Shown: positions 5,685-6,790 of the stretch, piece after piece
How the letters are laid out: every line of letters starts with the position of its first letter
How positions within the stretch are numbered: the stretch's first letter is position 1
Source of the DNA: Sva-07 sp031426215
Lineage (GTDB): Bacteria; Actinomycetota; Acidimicrobiia; Acidimicrobiales; Ilumatobacteraceae
Direction of reading: 5' to 3'
NCBI GenBank assembly: GCA_031426215.1
Contig: JANPKU010000022.1
Coordinates: 1-6,790 of the forward strand
Length of the DNA stretch: 6,790 nucleotides
Position numbers and translations under genes: made by a program
Notes under the pieces: model-generated
What the model saw: only the letters and a program-made list of their open reading frames with translations
Told to the model about the DNA's origin: nothing
The model's database searches: none

Positions 5685-5996
5685 GTGGCATCGTTCAAGG
5701 GGTTGATGGGTCGAATCCGTGGCGACCAGGTCGCTGCGCTGAGCGCTGAGGTGGCCGCGCTGCGTGAGGTGGTGCTCAACATCAACCATGTGGTGACTCA
5801 GTTGCAGGCGACCCTCAACGAACTGAACCACGATGTCCGCGCAGGTGCCGAGCGGTCGCTGCCGCTCTTCCTCGGGTACTCCGAGCGGCTGCGTCTCGAC
5901 GCCGACACGGCGATCGGTGCCACCCAGGTGATCGAACGACAACTCGCCCTCCTCGACGAGCGTCTCGCTGCGACGTCCGGATCCGACGCGCCTTGA
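5685..5996 (+). CDS. Small coiled-coil protein of unknown function
   Basis: A 103-residue soluble protein starting with GTG, with no signal peptide or membrane segment; I do not recognise its family. Residues 16-51 show an uninterrupted heptad pattern: positions a are V16, V23, V30, V37, L44, V51 and positions d are L19, L26, I33, L40, L47. All are hydrophobic, with mostly beta-branched residues at a and Leu at d, which favours a parallel dimer. A break around Pro60 is followed by a second helical stretch (about 66-94, with I83, L87, L90, L94 in 3/4 spacing). The basic N-terminus (K5, R10, R12) could contact membrane or nucleic acid. Its TGA overlaps the TTG start of the GT4 gene, so the two are probably translationally coupled. 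A role as scaffold or length-setting partner for a glycosyltransferase is only inference from context. A real gene is supported by the heptad, the promoter box and the coupling. Confidence 0.82.
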   Translation: MASFKGLMGRIRGDQVAALSAEVAALREVVLNINHVVTQLQATLNELNHDVRAGAERSLPLFLGYSERLRLDADTAIGATQVIERQLALLDERLAATSGSDAP

Positions 5997-6790
5997 GCGT
6001 CACCGCACGACACGCACCGAGCGTGTCGACGCTGCTGGTCGACGCCCGACCACTCGATCATCCGACCGCACGCCAACGCGGCATCGGCCGCTACGTCACG
6101 GGACTGCTGACCGGACTGCGCGACATCGACGCCCCGGCAATCGTCCTCTACGGCACCGACGCCGAGGCGGAGGTGCTCGCCGACACCGTCCCCGGCCTCT
6201 CGCTGGAACGGTGGAGTCCGCAGGCTGTTCGCGACCACGCCAGCGACGGCGCGTGGTACCTGGCCACGCAGCTGATGCTGCACCCGATCCCGCTCGACCC
6301 CATCCCGCGCTGCATCACCGACGCCCGACTTCCTGTCGCTGCCGTCATGTACGACGTGATCCCGTACCGGTACCCCGACATCTACTTCGCCGATCCGAAC
6401 GCCCGCCGGCAGGCCGAGCTGCGAGCTCCGCTTGCCCGCACGACCGACATCCTGCTCGCCATCTCCGACTTCGCCGCCACCACCGCCGTCGACGAGTTGG
6501 GTTTCCCGCTCGAGCGGATTGCCACGATCGGCGCCGGCGTCGAGCCTCGCTTCCATCCGCCGCTCGACGACCCTCGCAACCGCTGTCGTCGAGTCCTGCC
6601 TGGCGACGTCGGCAAATACGTCGTGAGCGTCGCCGGCGGCGACGAACGTAAGAACACCGAGGGCCTCCTGCGAGCCTGGACGCACGTCGACCGGGCCCTG
6701 GGACACGGGGTACATCTGGTCGTCGCCGGCGCCCACGCTCCGGAGGTGTTGGGGCGTTGGCAGGCGTGGGCCGCCGACGCCGGGGTGACC
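5993..6790 (+). CDS. GT4 family glycosyltransferase (partial, continues past the window)
   Basis: The frame stays open for 266 codons to the window edge, so the C-terminus is missing. The protein begins SVTARHAPSVSTLLVDARPL and has the N-terminal acceptor-side Rossmann fold of GT4 (GT-B) enzymes: QRGIGRYVTGLL (28-39), AVMYDVIPYRYPD (117-129), DILLAISDFAA (152-162) and ERIATIGAGVEPRFHP (174-189). The second, donor-binding domain starts with VVSVAGGDERKNTEGLLRAW (210-229) and LVVAGAH (242-248). It should act in the cytosol, adding a sugar from a nucleotide donor to a lipid-linked glycan; mannosyl- or rhamnosyltransferases of O-antigen clusters look like this. The TTG at 5993 overlaps the upstream TGA (TTGA), the reason for choosing it. 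A GTG at 6023, directly before STLLVDARPL, is a plausible shorter start. The conserved EX7E motif that would complete the active site lies beyond the window. Confidence 0.92.
   Translation, partial: MSVTARHAPSVSTLLVDARPLDHPTARQRGIGRYVTGLLTGLRDIDAPAIVLYGTDAEAEVLADTVPGLSLERWSPQAVRDHASDGAWYLATQLMLHPIPLDPIPRCITDARLPVAAVMYDVIPYRYPDIYFADPNARRQAELRAPLARTTDILLAISDFAATTAVDELGFPLERIATIGAGVEPRFHPPLDDPRNRCRRVLPGDVGKYVVSVAGGDERKNTEGLLRAWTHVDRALGHGVHLVVAGAHAPEVLGRWQAWAADAGVT

Noticed and set aside
5798..6736. Long minus-strand frame (312 codons) opposite the coiled-coil and GT4 genes
   Set aside because: The plus-strand GT4 motifs (VMYDVIPY, GGDERKN) and the heptad of the small gene are clear, and the minus-strand product shows no motif.
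1..6790. tRNA, rRNA, CRISPR arrays, insertion sequences, direct repeats
   Set aside because: Looked for by eye and not seen: no transposase-like frames, no spaced repeats and no tRNA-like cloverleaf; coding genes account for almost the whole window.

Overview
The window is a dense stretch of GC-rich DNA coding for surface polysaccharide synthesis and export. Six protein genes fill it almost completely. The only real gap is a divergent promoter region of about 150 bases. High GC, strong G/C bias at third codon positions, GTG/TTG starts, near absence of Shine-Dalgarno sequences and leaderless-looking promoters suggest a high-GC actinobacterium. Acidimicrobiia (Ilumatobacter-like) is my guess by style only, not a proven assignment.

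Layout. Positions 48-4606 (+) form a tight three-gene run: a Wzt-type ABC transporter ATPase with a C-terminal glycan-recognition domain; an 862-residue protein fusing a cytosolic GT2 glycosyltransferase to a multi-spanning GT-C-like transferase; and a dolichyl-phosphate-mannose-synthase-like GT2 enzyme. A convergent methyltransferase gene with an N-terminal zinc-ribbon-like Cys4 motif lies on the minus strand (5536-4610) and ends 3 bases from the end of the run. From a shared control region (5537-5684) a second plus-strand unit starts: a 103-residue coiled-coil protein (5685-5996), whose stop overlaps by 4 bases the start of a GT4 glycosyltransferase that runs off the window end (5993-6790).

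How they could work together (inference). Cytosolic GT2 and GT4 enzymes would build a lipid-linked glycan. The DPMS-like enzyme would make a polyprenyl-phosphate sugar that the GT-C half next door uses on the outer face of the membrane. The Wzt-like ATPase, with a permease partner presumably just upstream, would export the glycan. The methyltransferase could cap or decorate it.

The most interesting features are four. (1) The GT2/GT-C fusion sits directly beside a probable donor-making enzyme. (2) The divergent intergenic region is unusually symmetric: a 46-base imperfect palindrome (20 of 23 positions pair) is centred almost exactly between two TAGCCT boxes, each 6-7 bases from a start codon. 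(3) The coiled-coil gene has a flawless 36-residue heptad and shares this control region with the methyltransferase, which recalls, in split form, the methyltransferase plus coiled-coil ruler that sets chain length in some Wzt-dependent O-antigen systems. (4) An unrecognised alpha/beta segment is embedded in the middle of the fusion protein.
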